Source: Pseudomonas trivialis (GTDB lineage: Bacteria; Pseudomonadota; Gammaproteobacteria; Pseudomonadales; Pseudomonadaceae). From it: DNA of 64,000 bases. The notes beneath the pieces are model-generated. The model was not told the origin of the DNA. It made no database searches and worked only from the letters and a program-made list of their open reading frames with translations. Location of the stretch: the NCBI RefSeq assembly GCF_001439805.1, contig NZ_JYLK01000001.1, forward strand, positions 124,001-188,000. Reading direction: 5' to 3'. Positions 55,822 through 64,000 of this stretch are shown here, piece after piece (position 1 is the first letter of the stretch; each line of letters begins with the position of its first letter). A program made the position numbers and the translations under genes.

Positions 55822-56343
55822 ATGAAGGCTCGTCTGCTGTGTTTGTCCATGGTTGTTGGTTTGGCGCTGCCGGTGGCGGCGCAGGCGCAGATGCTGGCGC
55901 CGGGCTTGTGGGAATTGACCACCAGCAATATGAAGGTCGATAACCAGGACCTGCCGGACCTGTCGCTGATCCTCGGCCAGCTCAAGCAACAGATGACCCC
56001 CGAACAACGCGCCATGCTCGAAAAGCAGGGCATCAACATGGCCGGTAAAGGCGTACAGGTATGCCTCACGCCCGCCCAGGTGGCGACCGATTCCATCCCG
56101 CTGACCGACCCGCAATCGGGCTGCAAGCAGGAAATCACCGAGAAGACCGGCAACCAGTGGAAATTCCGCTTCAGTTGCCCGAAAGCCCAAGGCACTGGCG
56201 TGGCGACCTTCCAGAGCCAGAAGGCCTTCACCACCACGGTCAACGGCACCTTCAATGCCACTGGCATTCAGCAAAAAGGCAGCCTGGACAGCCACGCTCA
56301 ATGGCTGGGCAATGACTGCGGCACCGTCAAGCCTCGCGCATGA
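55822..56343 (+). CDS. Periplasmic DUF3617-family protein
   Basis: 173 residues with a signal peptide (MKARLLCLSMVVGLALPVAA) and the family pattern PGLWELTT near the mature N terminus, CLTPAQ, then a Cys pair (SGCKQEI, FSCPKAQGTG) and a beta-rich end. Function of DUF3617 proteins is unknown. AGGAGT precedes the ATG. Divergent from cls. Confidence 0.85.
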   Translation: MKARLLCLSMVVGLALPVAAQAQMLAPGLWELTTSNMKVDNQDLPDLSLILGQLKQQMTPEQRAMLEKQGINMAGKGVQVCLTPAQVATDSIPLTDPQSGCKQEITEKTGNQWKFRFSCPKAQGTGVATFQSQKAFTTTVNGTFNATGIQQKGSLDSHAQWLGNDCGTVKPRA

Positions 56344-56363
56344 CCGGCTGCGCCTACCTCAGC

Positions 56364-57701
56364 CTACCTCAGGAAGTGCAGCGGTAAACCCTGGCAGCTC
56401 TCGACCACCTGGCCGTTGTGCCACGCCAGGTGACCGGAGACCAGGGTGGTGGTGACGCTGTGGCGAAAGCGGCGCTCGGCGAACGGCGTCCAGCCGCAGC
56501 GTGCCAGGATCGGCTCGTCACTCACCGGCTTGCCCTCTGGCTCGGCTTTGATCAGCACCAGGTCGGCCCAGTAGCCCTCGCGCACGTAGCCGCGATCCGG
56601 GATAGCGAACAGGTCGGCCACCCGGTGGCTGGTCTTGGCCACCAGCGTGGCAATGGGCAGCAGGCCGTCGGCCACCAACTCCATCAACGCCGGCAGCGCA
56701 TGCTGCACCAGCGGCAAGCCCGACGGCGCTTCGCGGTAGGCCAACTGTTTTTGTGCCCAGGTATGGGGCGCGTGGTCGGTGCCGATCACATCCAGCCGAT
56801 CACTCAGCAGGGCCTGGCGCAACGCGTCGCGGTCGGCCTGGGTCTTGATCGCCGGGTTACATTTGATCTGATGGCCCAGCCGCGCGTAGTCGCGATCATC
56901 GAACAGCAGATGATGCACGCACACTTCAGCGCTAATGCGTTTATCGGCCAGGGGTTTGTCTTCAAACAGCGCCAGTTCGCGGGCGCTGGTGAGGTGCAAT
57001 ACGTGCAGGCGCGTGCCATGGCGCCGGGCCAGCTCCACCGCCAGGGAGGATGAGCGATAACAGGCCTCGGCGTCGCGAATCAGCGGGTGGGCGACGGCGG
57101 GGATGTGGTCACCGAAGCGCTCGCGCAGGCGCTGCTCGTTGATCAGGATGCTGGGGGTGTGTTCGCAGTGGGCCAGCAGAATGGTCGGCACTTCGGCGAA
57201 CAGGCGCTCCAGTATCCGTGGGTCGTCCACCAGCATATTGCCGGTGGACGCGCCCATGAACACCTTGACCCCGGCCACTTCGCGCGGGTCCAGAGCCGCC
57301 ACGGTGTCGAGGTTGTCGTTGCTGACGCCAAAGTGAAAACCATAGTTGGCCACCGAATGCAGGCCGGCGCGGCGTTTCTTGTCGGCCAGCGCTTCGAGGG
57401 TCAGCGTGGCCGGACGGGTATTGGGCATGTCCATGAAGCTGGTGATGCCACCGGCCACTGCCGCCCGTGATTCACTGTAGAAGCTGCCTTTTTCCGGCGC
57501 GCCAGGTTCACGAAAGTGCACCTGATCGTCAATCATGCCCGGCAGCAGCCATTGACCCTGGGCGTCAATCGCCAGCGGCGCGTTACTGTTCGTGATGCTG
57601 CCGGCGATTTTTTCGATGCGGCCATTGGCGACCAACACATCGGCGTCGAATGCCTGGCCTTCGTTCACCAGGCGGGCGTTGCGGATCAACAGGCGGGTCA
57701 T
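56364..57701 (-). CDS. pyrQ: Dihydroorotase paralogue (PyrQ-like)
   Basis: 445 residues. Amidohydrolase of pyrimidine synthesis, closing carbamoyl-aspartate to dihydroorotate. Motifs: GMIDDQVHFREPGAPEKG (the usual HxH here is QVH, one His replaced by Gln), the DMPNT substrate loop, VFMGASTGN, HCEHTPSI, LHVLHLTS and VIGTDHAPHT. In P. aeruginosa a dihydroorotase of this kind (pyrQ) lies in the Zur regulon beside a gamma-carbonic anhydrase and folE2, as here. It is the last gene of the folE2 operon. Confidence 0.88.
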   Translation of the reverse strand: MTRLLIRNARLVNEGQAFDADVLVANGRIEKIAGSITNSNAPLAIDAQGQWLLPGMIDDQVHFREPGAPEKGSFYSESRAAVAGGITSFMDMPNTRPATLTLEALADKKRRAGLHSVANYGFHFGVSNDNLDTVAALDPREVAGVKVFMGASTGNMLVDDPRILERLFAEVPTILLAHCEHTPSILINEQRLRERFGDHIPAVAHPLIRDAEACYRSSSLAVELARRHGTRLHVLHLTSARELALFEDKPLADKRISAEVCVHHLLFDDRDYARLGHQIKCNPAIKTQADRDALRQALLSDRLDVIGTDHAPHTWAQKQLAYREAPSGLPLVQHALPALMELVADGLLPIATLVAKTSHRVADLFAIPDRGYVREGYWADLVLIKAEPEGKPVSDEPILARCGWTPFAERRFRHSVTTTLVSGHLAWHNGQVVESCQGLPLHFLR

Positions 57702-57704
57702 GGT

Positions 57705-58265
57705 TCAGAACTCGTTTTGCAGGGCTTTATAACCTCGCACCAGGTCGACATTGGTGCGGGCCACGTCTTCGGAAAACTCCGAGGCGCTGACGCTCACCGG
57801 CGGGAATTGCGACAGGTCGGTATTCGGCCCAATGCGGGTGGTGGACGGCACGTAGAACGCGTCGGGCAAATCGCGACCGTCGACCACCGAGTTGTGGCGC
57901 ACCACGCAGCCGTCGCCGACGACGCAATTGAACAGCACGCTGTTGAAGCCGATAAACACGCGGTCACCCACCGTGCAGGGGCCGTGGACGATGGAGCGGT
58001 GCGCGATGGACGTGAACTCGCCGATGGTCACCGCCGCACCGGATTTGGAGTGGATGACCACGCCGTCCTGAATGTTGGAGTTGGCGCCAATGGTGATCGG
58101 GTCCATGGCGCCGCTGGCGTCGACTTCGTCGGCGCGGATCACGGCGTAGGGGCCGACGAACACGTTCTCGCCGATGATGACTTTGCCGCAGATGATGGCG
58201 GTCTTGTCGACGTAGGCCGATTCGGCAATGACCGGCAGGTCGCCCGAGGGATTTTTACGGATCAT
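57705..58265 (-). CDS. Gamma-class carbonic anhydrase-like protein
   Basis: 186 residues from ATG 58265, overlapping the previous stop by ATGA. A left-handed beta-helix of hexapeptide repeats (VIIGENVFVGPYAVIRAD, ITIGANSNIQDGVVIHSKSG, IGEFTSIAHRSIVHGP) with the three His positions of the metal site (VVIH, IAHRSIVH). It follows a zinc uptake operon, and in P. aeruginosa the equivalent gene belongs to the Zur regulon, so it probably stands in for a zinc-dependent carbonic anhydrase, possibly using iron. Confidence 0.88.
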   Translation of the reverse strand: MIRKNPSGDLPVIAESAYVDKTAIICGKVIIGENVFVGPYAVIRADEVDASGAMDPITIGANSNIQDGVVIHSKSGAAVTIGEFTSIAHRSIVHGPCTVGDRVFIGFNSVLFNCVVGDGCVVRHNSVVDGRDLPDAFYVPSTTRIGPNTDLSQFPPVSVSASEFSEDVARTNVDLVRGYKALQNEF

Positions 58266-59140
58266 GGTTTGCTCAACGCTGCGCAAAGGGTGTTGAGGTT
58301 GTATTCGAACAACCCGGTAAAGGTGCTGGCCGGGCCTTCGGCGGCGAGGGCGTCTGAGTACAACGTGCCGCCGATCTGCGCACCGCTTTCGTCGGCGATC
58401 TGCTTGAGCAGGCGCGAATCCTTGATGTTTTCCATGAACACGGCCTTGACCTTGTCTTTGCGGATCTGCGTGATCAGCGCAGCCACTTCGGCGGCGGACG
58501 GCTCACGCTCGGTGGACAAGCCCTGGGGCGCGAGAAACTGAATACCGTAGGCCTGGCCCAGGTAACCAAAGGCGTCATGGGAGGTGACGATGCGGCGGTT
58601 ACCCGCTGGCAGTGCGCCGAACTTGGCCTTGGCTTCAGCCAGCAGGCGGTAGATTTCCTTCAGGTAGGCCTGGCTGTTGCGCTGGTAGTCGGCCTGGTTG
58701 GCCGGGTCGGCGGCGATCAGGGCTTTGGTGATGTTGTTCACGTAGATTTCGGCATTGGCCAGGTTGTGCCAGGCGTGCGGGTCTGGAATGGTTTCGCCGT
58801 CTTCGTCCATGGTGTGGGAAATCACGCCTTTGCTGGCGGTGACCACCGTGGCCTTGGTTTCGGTGCTGGTGATCAGACGGTCCAGCCACGGCTCGAAGCC
58901 CAGGCCGTTCTTGATGATCAGTTTGGCCTTGAGCAGCGCCTTGGCGTCATCCGGCGTGGGTTCATAGGTGTGGGCATCCGCGTCGGGGCCGACCATGTTG
59001 CTGATCTGGATGTGATCACCGCCGATCTGGTGGGTGATGTCATCGAGAATACTGAAGCTGGTGACCACCTGGAGTTTGTCGGCGGCATAGGCCATCGACA
59101 GCGGCAGCAGCAGGCTGAACAGCACGAGTAGAGCGCGCAT
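58262..59140 (-). CDS. Zinc/manganese-type ABC transporter, periplasmic binding protein (ZnuA-like)
   Basis: 292 residues from ATG 59140 (GAGG 9 nt upstream); the longer frame to 59311 overlaps the permease. A signal peptide (ALLVLFSLLLPLSMAYA), then the cluster A-I metal-binding pattern: GPDADAHTYEPTPDD (His ligand), DPHAWHN (second His), TSHDAFGYLG (third His) and the C-terminal TLYSDAL (Asp ligand). It lacks a long His-rich loop. It binds zinc (or manganese) and passes it to the permease encoded upstream. Confidence 0.9.
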   Translation of the reverse strand: MRALLVLFSLLLPLSMAYAADKLQVVTSFSILDDITHQIGGDHIQISNMVGPDADAHTYEPTPDDAKALLKAKLIIKNGLGFEPWLDRLITSTETKATVVTASKGVISHTMDEDGETIPDPHAWHNLANAEIYVNNITKALIAADPANQADYQRNSQAYLKEIYRLLAEAKAKFGALPAGNRRIVTSHDAFGYLGQAYGIQFLAPQGLSTEREPSAAEVAALITQIRKDKVKAVFMENIKDSRLLKQIADESGAQIGGTLYSDALAAEGPASTFTGLFEYNLNTLCAALSKP

Positions 59141-59151
59141 CGGGAAACACC

Positions 59152-60018
59152 TCATTGGGATGTAAGCAAGGGCGGGCGGCGCAGCAGGCCGTGCACCGGA
59201 CCAAAGACCACGGACAGCAGGTACCCGCCGCCAGCCACCAGCACGATGGCCGGGCCGCTGGGCAGCGAGTAGTAGAACGACAGCAACAAGCCAAGCCATA
59301 CCGACAGGCATCCCAGCACCGCCGATATTGCGATCAACACCGGCAGGCGCCGGCTCCAGAAGCGTGAGGCGATGGCCGGCAGCATCATCAGGCCCACCAC
59401 CATCAATGCGCCGATGGCCTGGAAGCCGATCACCAGGTTCAGCACCACCAGGGTCAGGAACAGGCCGTGGGCCAGTGGCCCCAGGCGGCTGACGGTTTGC
59501 AGAAACAGCGGATCCAACGTGTCCAGCAGCAGCGGTTTGTAGATCAGTGTCATGGCGAGCAGGCTGAAGCTGGAGACCCAGAGCATGCCGGTGAGGGTGG
59601 TTTCATCCACCGCCAGGGCGGAGCCGAACAGCAGGTGCAGCAGGTCCAGGCGTTTGCCGGCGATGCCGAGGATCAGCACGCCGGCGGCGAGGGAAATGGG
59701 GTAGATAGCGGCCAGGCTGGCGTCTTCGCGCAGGCCGGTGCGGCGGGTGATCCACGCCGACAGCCCGGCCATGCTCAAGCCGGCGCCGAGGCCGCCGATG
59801 GTCAGCGCCGGCAGGCTCAGACCGGCAAACCAGAAGCCCAGCGCCGCGCCGGGCAGGATGCCGTGGGCAACGGCATCACCGATCAGGCTCATGCGCCGCA
59901 GAATCAGAAACACCCCCAGCGGCGCAGTGCTGCACGCCAGTACCAGCCCGCCGATGAGTGCGCGACGCATGAACACAAAATCGAGAAACGGCATCCACAG
60001 ATGGGCGGCAAAATGCAT
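59152..60018 (-). CDS. Metal ABC transporter permease (ZnuB-like)
   Basis: 288 residues, about eight helices, start sharing one base with the ATPase stop (TGATG). Family features: RRMSLIGDAVAHGILPGAAL near the N terminus, and the NLVIGFQAIGALMVVGLMML helices. It forms the membrane channel for metal uptake. Confidence 0.9.
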   Translation of the reverse strand: MHFAAHLWMPFLDFVFMRRALIGGLVLACSTAPLGVFLILRRMSLIGDAVAHGILPGAALGFWFAGLSLPALTIGGLGAGLSMAGLSAWITRRTGLREDASLAAIYPISLAAGVLILGIAGKRLDLLHLLFGSALAVDETTLTGMLWVSSFSLLAMTLIYKPLLLDTLDPLFLQTVSRLGPLAHGLFLTLVVLNLVIGFQAIGALMVVGLMMLPAIASRFWSRRLPVLIAISAVLGCLSVWLGLLLSFYYSLPSGPAIVLVAGGGYLLSVVFGPVHGLLRRPPLLTSQ

Positions 60019-60686
60019 CAGGCCACCTGCATCTGAGGTTGTGGGCGGATCAGCTCTTTGCTCGAGCCGAACACGCAGCCGTTGCTTTTGATCTGCAGCA
60101 CTTGCTGGGTGTGATGACGCACCGAGGCCAGGTCATGGCAGACGACCACTACCGTGCGACCTTCGGCATGCCAGGCGTGAATATGGTTCCAGCACAGCGC
60201 CTGACCTTCTTCGTCGAGGGCGGCGTGGGGCTCGTCAAGCAGCAGCACGGGCGAGTCGGCCAGGCTCATTCGGGCAAGCAGGGCACGTTGCAATTGGCCG
60301 CCGGACAACGCCATCAACGGGCGCAGCTCCAGGCCGCTGAGGCACCAGTCTTCGAGCACCGCTTGCAGGCGTTCGCTGCGCTGCGCAGCAGAAAGCCGCG
60401 CGCCCCAGAAACCGGCGGCGACCAGTTCCTGCAGGTTGATCGGGAACTGGCGGTCGAGCTGTTGCTGCTGGGGCAGGAACGTCAGGCCGCCACGACGAGC
60501 CACTTCCACGACGACTTTCCCGGCCAGCGGTTTCTGCAAGCCGGCGATGACTTTGAGCAGGCTGCTCTTGCCGCAGCCATTGGGGCCTATGACGCCGGTG
60601 AGGCTGCCTTTTTCCAGGGTGAAATCGATGGCGGGTGTGAGCGGTTGGCCGGGGGCGCCCCAGCGCAGGGCAGTGCAGGTGATCAT
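60018..60686 (-). CDS. Metal ABC transporter ATPase (ZnuC-like)
   Basis: 222 residues. Walker A GPNGCGKSS, Q-loop FLPQQ, signature LSGGQLQRALLARM, Walker B VLLLDEPHAALDEEG and the H-loop VVVVCHDLA. It energises the permease. Start overlaps the folE2 stop by ATGA, so the znu-type genes follow folE2 in one translational chain: folE2-znuC-znuB-znuA-gammaCA-pyrQ. Confidence 0.92.
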   Translation of the reverse strand: MITCTALRWGAPGQPLTPAIDFTLEKGSLTGVIGPNGCGKSSLLKVIAGLQKPLAGKVVVEVARRGGLTFLPQQQQLDRQFPINLQELVAAGFWGARLSAAQRSERLQAVLEDWCLSGLELRPLMALSGGQLQRALLARMSLADSPVLLLDEPHAALDEEGQALCWNHIHAWHAEGRTVVVVCHDLASVRHHTQQVLQIKSNGCVFGSSKELIRPQPQMQVA

Positions 60687-61573
60687 GCAGGGTTTCTCGT
60701 CCAGCGGCTTTCGGCCACGGCATCGTGCGCGTGCAGGCTTTCGGCGTGGATCACTTTGAGGTGGAAGGCTTTGACGGCGTCCGAGCGTTTCAAGGCGAGG
60801 TTCAGGCGGCGGGCGGCGTCTTCGCAGAACATCAGGTTCTGCCCGTTGGCCAGGGCGAAGGCTTGTTCATCTGCACGCTTTACGGCGGTTTGTACGGCGG
60901 TGCCAAGGGCGGCTTCGGCGCCGTAGATCAGGTCGACCAATGGCAGGTGCTCGCCTTGCAGTTCGACATGCAGTTGCGCACTGCTGCGTTGGCTGTGGGG
61001 CGTGGCCACGATGCCATTGGCGCTGCCGAGCCAGGTCATTACGGCTTCGTGCTGCAGCGGCTTGTCACCGAAGTCATCGAGAAACTGCCGTTGAATCAAC
61101 TGCCTGGCGAGGGCCGCGGAGCAAGGGCAGGTTGAGGAGTAACTCACGTCAATTTTTAGTTCCACGTGGAACATCTGATTTTCCAGACGCGCTTCGATGC
61201 TCACCGGATAGCTTTTCCAGCCTGCCAGAGGGCTGACCAGGGCCGGGCGTTTGAGCAGCAAATCGGTGTGGATGCGCAGGTAGGCGTTCTTAGATAAATC
61301 TTCATGACTGTCGAGAAAGCGCTGCAGTACATTGCGCAGAAGTGCAGGCGTGAGGGTTTGCTGGTCAAGCAGCTCCAGCGCCAGGTACAGGCGTGACATG
61401 TGAATGCCACGGGCGGCGCCGTCGTCCAGGCTTACGCCAGCGTCGGCGGTGGCAGGCAGACGTTGGCCGTCGAGCAGGATGGGCAGGGCAATGCCGCACA
61501 TGCCCACCCAGTCCAGTGGCATGGCCTGGCGTGAAGCCTGCGCGGCGATATCCGGCAGAGTCAGCGCATTCAT
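60683..61573 (-). CDS. folE2: GTP cyclohydrolase FolE2 (type IB)
   Basis: 296 residues. Zinc-independent alternative to FolE for the first folate step, GTP to dihydroneopterin triphosphate. Signature VDVSYSSTCPCSAALARQLI region (catalytic Cys), the GIHMSRLYLAL segment and NLMFCEDAARRLNLAL near the end. It uses manganese or iron, so it works when zinc is short. A Zur-box palindrome lies 33 bp before its ATG. Confidence 0.93.
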   Translation of the reverse strand: MNALTLPDIAAQASRQAMPLDWVGMCGIALPILLDGQRLPATADAGVSLDDGAARGIHMSRLYLALELLDQQTLTPALLRNVLQRFLDSHEDLSKNAYLRIHTDLLLKRPALVSPLAGWKSYPVSIEARLENQMFHVELKIDVSYSSTCPCSAALARQLIQRQFLDDFGDKPLQHEAVMTWLGSANGIVATPHSQRSSAQLHVELQGEHLPLVDLIYGAEAALGTAVQTAVKRADEQAFALANGQNLMFCEDAARRLNLALKRSDAVKAFHLKVIHAESLHAHDAVAESRWTRNPA

Positions 61574-61605
61574 GAGCAGGTCCGTCGTTGGAAATATTTA
61601 GACAT

Positions 61606-61618
61606 GTTATAGTATAAC
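61606..61618. promoter_or_regulatory. Zur box between folE2 and the amidase gene
   Basis: GTTATAGTATAAC, a perfect 13-bp palindrome of the Zur type (GTTATA-n-TATAAC). It lies between the divergent folE2 operon (start 61573) and the amidase (start 61702), so one box can repress both when zinc is plentiful. The sister box is at 63357. Confidence 0.85.
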
Positions 61619-61701
61619 GACAAAGTCGACGATTAATTTTCTGCTCCAGGTTTTGCTCAGTCATGTCGAGCAGGGACGCTCCTTTATTTGCGGTATAGGT
61701 C

Positions 61702-62913
61702 ATGCACAGACGTCAGCTCCTCAACCTGCTCCTGGTCAGCCCGTTATTTACCTTGCCGTTCGCGGCCCACGCTACGCAGATTCGCAATGCCCGCTTGTGG
61801 CGCTCGGAAGACAAACTGCGGCTGGTGTTCGACCTCAGCGGGCCGGTGCAATACAAGACCTTTTCCCTGACCGCCCCGGAGCGCGTGATCATCGACTTGA
61901 GCGGTGCCGGCCTGACGGGTGATTTTTCTCAGCTGATGCTCAAGAACAGCGGGATTACCTCGATTCGCTCGGGGCACTTTGGCACCAACGACACGCGGAT
62001 CGTGTTGGACCTGGCTTCACCGATGCAGCTCAACAGCTTTCTATTGCCGCCTCAGGACGGCCAGGGCCATCGCCTGGTGCTGGACCTCAGCAGCATCACC
62101 CATGCACCGCGGCAGATCGCCGCCGAACCCGCGCCCTTGGTCGCGCCGGTGGATAAAGCCCATCCCCGACGCGACATCATTGTGGTGGTCGACCCCGGCC
62201 ATGGCGGCAAGGACCCGGGCGCCGTGGGCTCCAAGGGCCAGCGCGAAAAAGACGTGGTGTTGTCGATTGCCCAGCTGCTGGCCAAACGCTTGAAGCGCGA
62301 GAAGGGCTTTGATGTGAAGCTGGTGCGCAACGACGACTTCTTCGTGCCCCTGCGCAAGCGCGTGGAGATTGCGCACAAGCACAATGCCGACATGTTTATC
62401 TCGGTGCATGCGGATGCGGCGCCGCGTATCACTGCGTCAGGCGCCTCGGTGTATGCCTTGTCCGAAGGCGGCGCCACGTCCGCCACCGCGCGGTTCATGG
62501 CGCAGCGGGAAAACGGTGCCGACCTGCTGGGCGCCACCAGCCTGTTGAACCTCAAGGACAAGGACCCGATGCTGGCCGGGGTGATTCTCGACATGTCGAT
62601 GAACGCCACCATCGCCTCCAGCCTGCAACTGGGTCACTCGATCCTGGGCAGCCTGGAGGGTATTACCAGCCTGCATCAGAAACGCGTGGAACAGGCCGGA
62701 TTTGCGGTACTCAAGTCACCGGACGTGCCGTCGATCCTGGTGGAAACCGGGTTCATCTCCAATGCACGGGACAGCGCGCGGCTGGTCACGGCGCGTCATC
62801 AACAGGCGGTAGCGGATGGGTTGTTCGAGGGCCTGAAAAAATATTTCCAGAAGAACCCGCCCATGAACAGCTACATGGCGTGGGCCCAGGAACAGAAGAA
62901 CGGCCAGGTCTAG
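61702..62913 (+). CDS. N-acetylmuramoyl-L-alanine amidase
   Basis: 403 residues. Signal peptide (QLLNLLLVSPLFTLPFAAHA), an N-terminal AMIN domain (IRNARLWRSEDKLRLVFDLS) that targets peptidoglycan at the septum, and a C-terminal Amidase_3 domain with zinc ligands in VVDPGHGGKDPG, REKDVVL, ISVHADAA and ILVETGFISN. It cleaves the amide between muramic acid and the stem peptide. It is a paralogue of the mutL-linked amiB, placed here in the Zur region as in P. aeruginosa. Confidence 0.92.
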   Translation: MHRRQLLNLLLVSPLFTLPFAAHATQIRNARLWRSEDKLRLVFDLSGPVQYKTFSLTAPERVIIDLSGAGLTGDFSQLMLKNSGITSIRSGHFGTNDTRIVLDLASPMQLNSFLLPPQDGQGHRLVLDLSSITHAPRQIAAEPAPLVAPVDKAHPRRDIIVVVDPGHGGKDPGAVGSKGQREKDVVLSIAQLLAKRLKREKGFDVKLVRNDDFFVPLRKRVEIAHKHNADMFISVHADAAPRITASGASVYALSEGGATSATARFMAQRENGADLLGATSLLNLKDKDPMLAGVILDMSMNATIASSLQLGHSILGSLEGITSLHQKRVEQAGFAVLKSPDVPSILVETGFISNARDSARLVTARHQQAVADGLFEGLKKYFQKNPPMNSYMAWAQEQKNGQV

Positions 62914-63278
62914 CAGCCGGTTATGCGGCTGCAGGTGAATTTGGCGCTGGCCCCACCTGAACTGGAAAACCGGTTGATCGTCGTCCAGCCCACGCGCCGC
63001 GTGTAGCCCACCCACGCCTCGCCATCGGAGGCCAGCCCGGTAAAGAACGTCAGTTGCCCGTAACGGCTGTTGGTCTGTGCCCAGTAACGTTTGCCGATCA
63101 CCTCGAACCCGCGCAGATACGTGGTACTGCCCACCGTGGCCACGCTGTAGGCATTGCCCTGCGGATCGACGCAGGCCAGCAGGGTGGCGCTGCGCGTGCA
63201 GTTGGCCAGCAGGTTCGGAACCTCGGCATAGGCCGGTCCTGCCGTTGCCAATAACAGGGCGCACACCAGGTATTTCAT
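62910..63278 (-). CDS. Small secreted protein of the Zur region
   Basis: 122 residues from ATG 63278; the frame upstream of it is shadow. Signal peptide MKYLVCALLLATAGPAYA, mature part with Cys pairs (ANCTRSATLLACVDPQG, FTCSRITGC). It overlaps the amidase end by 4 bp, convergent. A small hypothetical gene occupies the equivalent place in P. aeruginosa. Function unknown; it starts close to the Zur box at 63357 on the divergent side, so it may be zinc-regulated. Confidence 0.72.
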   Translation of the reverse strand: MKYLVCALLLATAGPAYAEVPNLLANCTRSATLLACVDPQGNAYSVATVGSTTYLRGFEVIGKRYWAQTNSRYGQLTFFTGLASDGEAWVGYTRRVGWTTINRFSSSGGASAKFTCSRITGC

Positions 63279-63356
63279 AAGGTTTCTCGGGAGTGAACAG
63301 TGGGCAAGCATTGCGCCCTTCGTCGCCGCAGACAAGGGGATTGGCTTATTTGTGTT

Positions 63357-63369
63357 GTTATACTATAAC
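63357..63369. promoter_or_regulatory. Zur box upstream of dksA2
   Basis: GTTATACTATAAC, a perfect 13-bp palindrome, identical to the first box apart from the central base. 34 bp before the dksA2 ATG; it also faces the secreted-protein gene at 63278. Confidence 0.85.
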
Positions 63370-63403
63370 ATTAAAAACCAGCCCCACCCGTGAACCGCTG
63401 CCC

Positions 63404-63808
63404 ATGACTGAACAAGAACTCCTGGCCCAATCGCCTGACGATTACATGAATGAAGCCCAGCAAAGCTTCTTCCGTGCGTTGTTGATGGCCCAACGCAAGG
63501 CGTTGCAAGTGCGCATCGAAGCCGAATTTTTGGTGCTGCGCGAGCAGGAAACCAACAGCGACCCCGCCGATGTGGGCAGTGCCGAAGAACAGCGCCAATG
63601 GCAACTGCGCCTGCTGGAGCGGGAAAAGAAGCTGCTGGACAAGATCGACGACGCCCTCGAGTTGCTGGCGCGCGGCGAATACGGCTGGTGCCGGGAAACC
63701 GGTGAACCGATCGGCCTGCAACGCTTGCTGCTGCGCCCCACCGCCACCCTGTGTATCGAAGCCAAAGAACGTGAAGAGCTGCGCGAACGCCATAAACGGG
63801 CTGTTTGA
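63404..63808 (+). CDS. dksA2: DksA2, zinc-independent DksA paralogue
   Basis: 134 residues from ATG 63404; the frame upstream crosses the Zur box and is not translated. A coiled coil with the acidic tip (VLREQETNSDPADVGSAEEQ) enters the RNA polymerase secondary channel. The zinc finger is degenerate: YGWCRETGEPI and LCIEAKE keep two of the four Cys (the others are Thr and Ala), so it folds without zinc. It replaces DksA for ppGpp-linked control during zinc starvation. Confidence 0.94.
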   Translation: MTEQELLAQSPDDYMNEAQQSFFRALLMAQRKALQVRIEAEFLVLREQETNSDPADVGSAEEQRQWQLRLLEREKKLLDKIDDALELLARGEYGWCRETGEPIGLQRLLLRPTATLCIEAKEREELRERHKRAV

Positions 63809-63835
63809 CCGGCCAACCCTGATGAGGAAAACCTG

Positions 63836-64000
63836 ATGCCCAATCGTCTCCCCGTGACCGTGTTGTCCGGCTTTCTCGGCGCCGGTAAAAGCACGCTGCT
63901 CAACCATGTCCTGCGCAACCGCGAAAATCTGCGGGTGGCAGTGATCGTTAACGACATGAGCGAAATCAACATCGACGGCAGCGAGGTGCAGCGCGACGTC
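63836..64000 (+). CDS. COG0523 (CobW-type) GTPase metallochaperone, 5' part
   Basis: The first 55 residues of a G3E GTPase; the gene leaves the right edge. [20 protein letters not shown] is the Walker A, and [13 protein letters not shown] the switch region. GAGG lies before the ATG, 27 bp after dksA2, so it is co-transcribed from the Zur box. In P. aeruginosa a COG0523 protein next to dksA2 is made under zinc limitation. The CxCC metal motif lies outside the window. Confidence 0.9.
   Translation, partial: MPNRLPVTVLSGFLGAGKSTLLNHVLRNRENLRVAVIVNDMSEINIDGSEVQRDV

Overview
The window is a chromosomal segment of a fluorescent-group Pseudomonas. The evidence is the order atpD-atpC-glmU-DeoR regulator-glmS, the REP/REPIN elements of the GTGGGAGC...GCTCCCAC type, and a Zur-regulated block of folE2, gamma-carbonic anhydrase, pyrQ-like dihydroorotase, amidase and dksA2. 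No tRNA, rRNA or CRISPR array was seen.

1-5356: conserved core (end of the ATP synthase operon, amino-sugar genes glmU and glmS, and a DeoR-type regulator between them). 5357-39850: a 34.5-kb Tn7-like transposon inserted exactly 25 bp after the glmS stop codon. Its ends are TGA...TCA with a 26-bp imperfect inverted repeat and several CGACAGACTTTATT-type TnsB sites. It carries tnsA-tnsB-tnsC, a divergent glmS-type tnsD, and a second small TniQ protein next to the glmS-proximal end.

The cargo has several blocks: (a) a Sir2 deacylase with a small partner; (b) IS remnants; (c) a secreted Y-x4-D protein, a beta-propeller and a LysR/TDT-transporter pair; (d) a long minus-strand fluoride-resistance block with two fluoride riboswitches, crcB, a fluoride-type CLC antiporter gene, three DUF190-type proteins, extra copies of the fluoride-sensitive enzymes enolase and pyrophosphatase, and a UDG-family protein; (e) a defence block at the distal end with a Gabija pair (gajA-gajB), debris of an older gajB, and a 1050-residue AAA/STAND-like NTPase fused to a phosphoribosyltransferase-like domain. 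The CLC gene is split by a 5.28-kb IS66-family element. That element has 22-bp ends and a perfect 8-bp target duplication, and it contains a complete foreign-looking valyl-tRNA synthetase gene besides tnpABC.

39851-64000: core again. A six-gene minus-strand operon looks like an expanded ynbABCD phospholipid-type cluster. A plus-strand operon has three SPFH (HflK/HflC-like) proteins and a CPC-type P1B ATPase, followed by a cyclopropane fatty acid synthase. After a REP cluster come a cardiolipin synthase, a DUF3617 protein and the zinc-starvation block: two Zur-box palindromes, a znuABC-type transporter, and zinc-sparing paralogues ending in a partial COG0523 metallochaperone at the window edge.

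The most interesting items are the NTPase-phosphoribosyltransferase gene beside Gabija, the IS66 element with a valyl-tRNA synthetase passenger that broke the fluoride exporter, and the dual-TniQ Tn7-like machinery.
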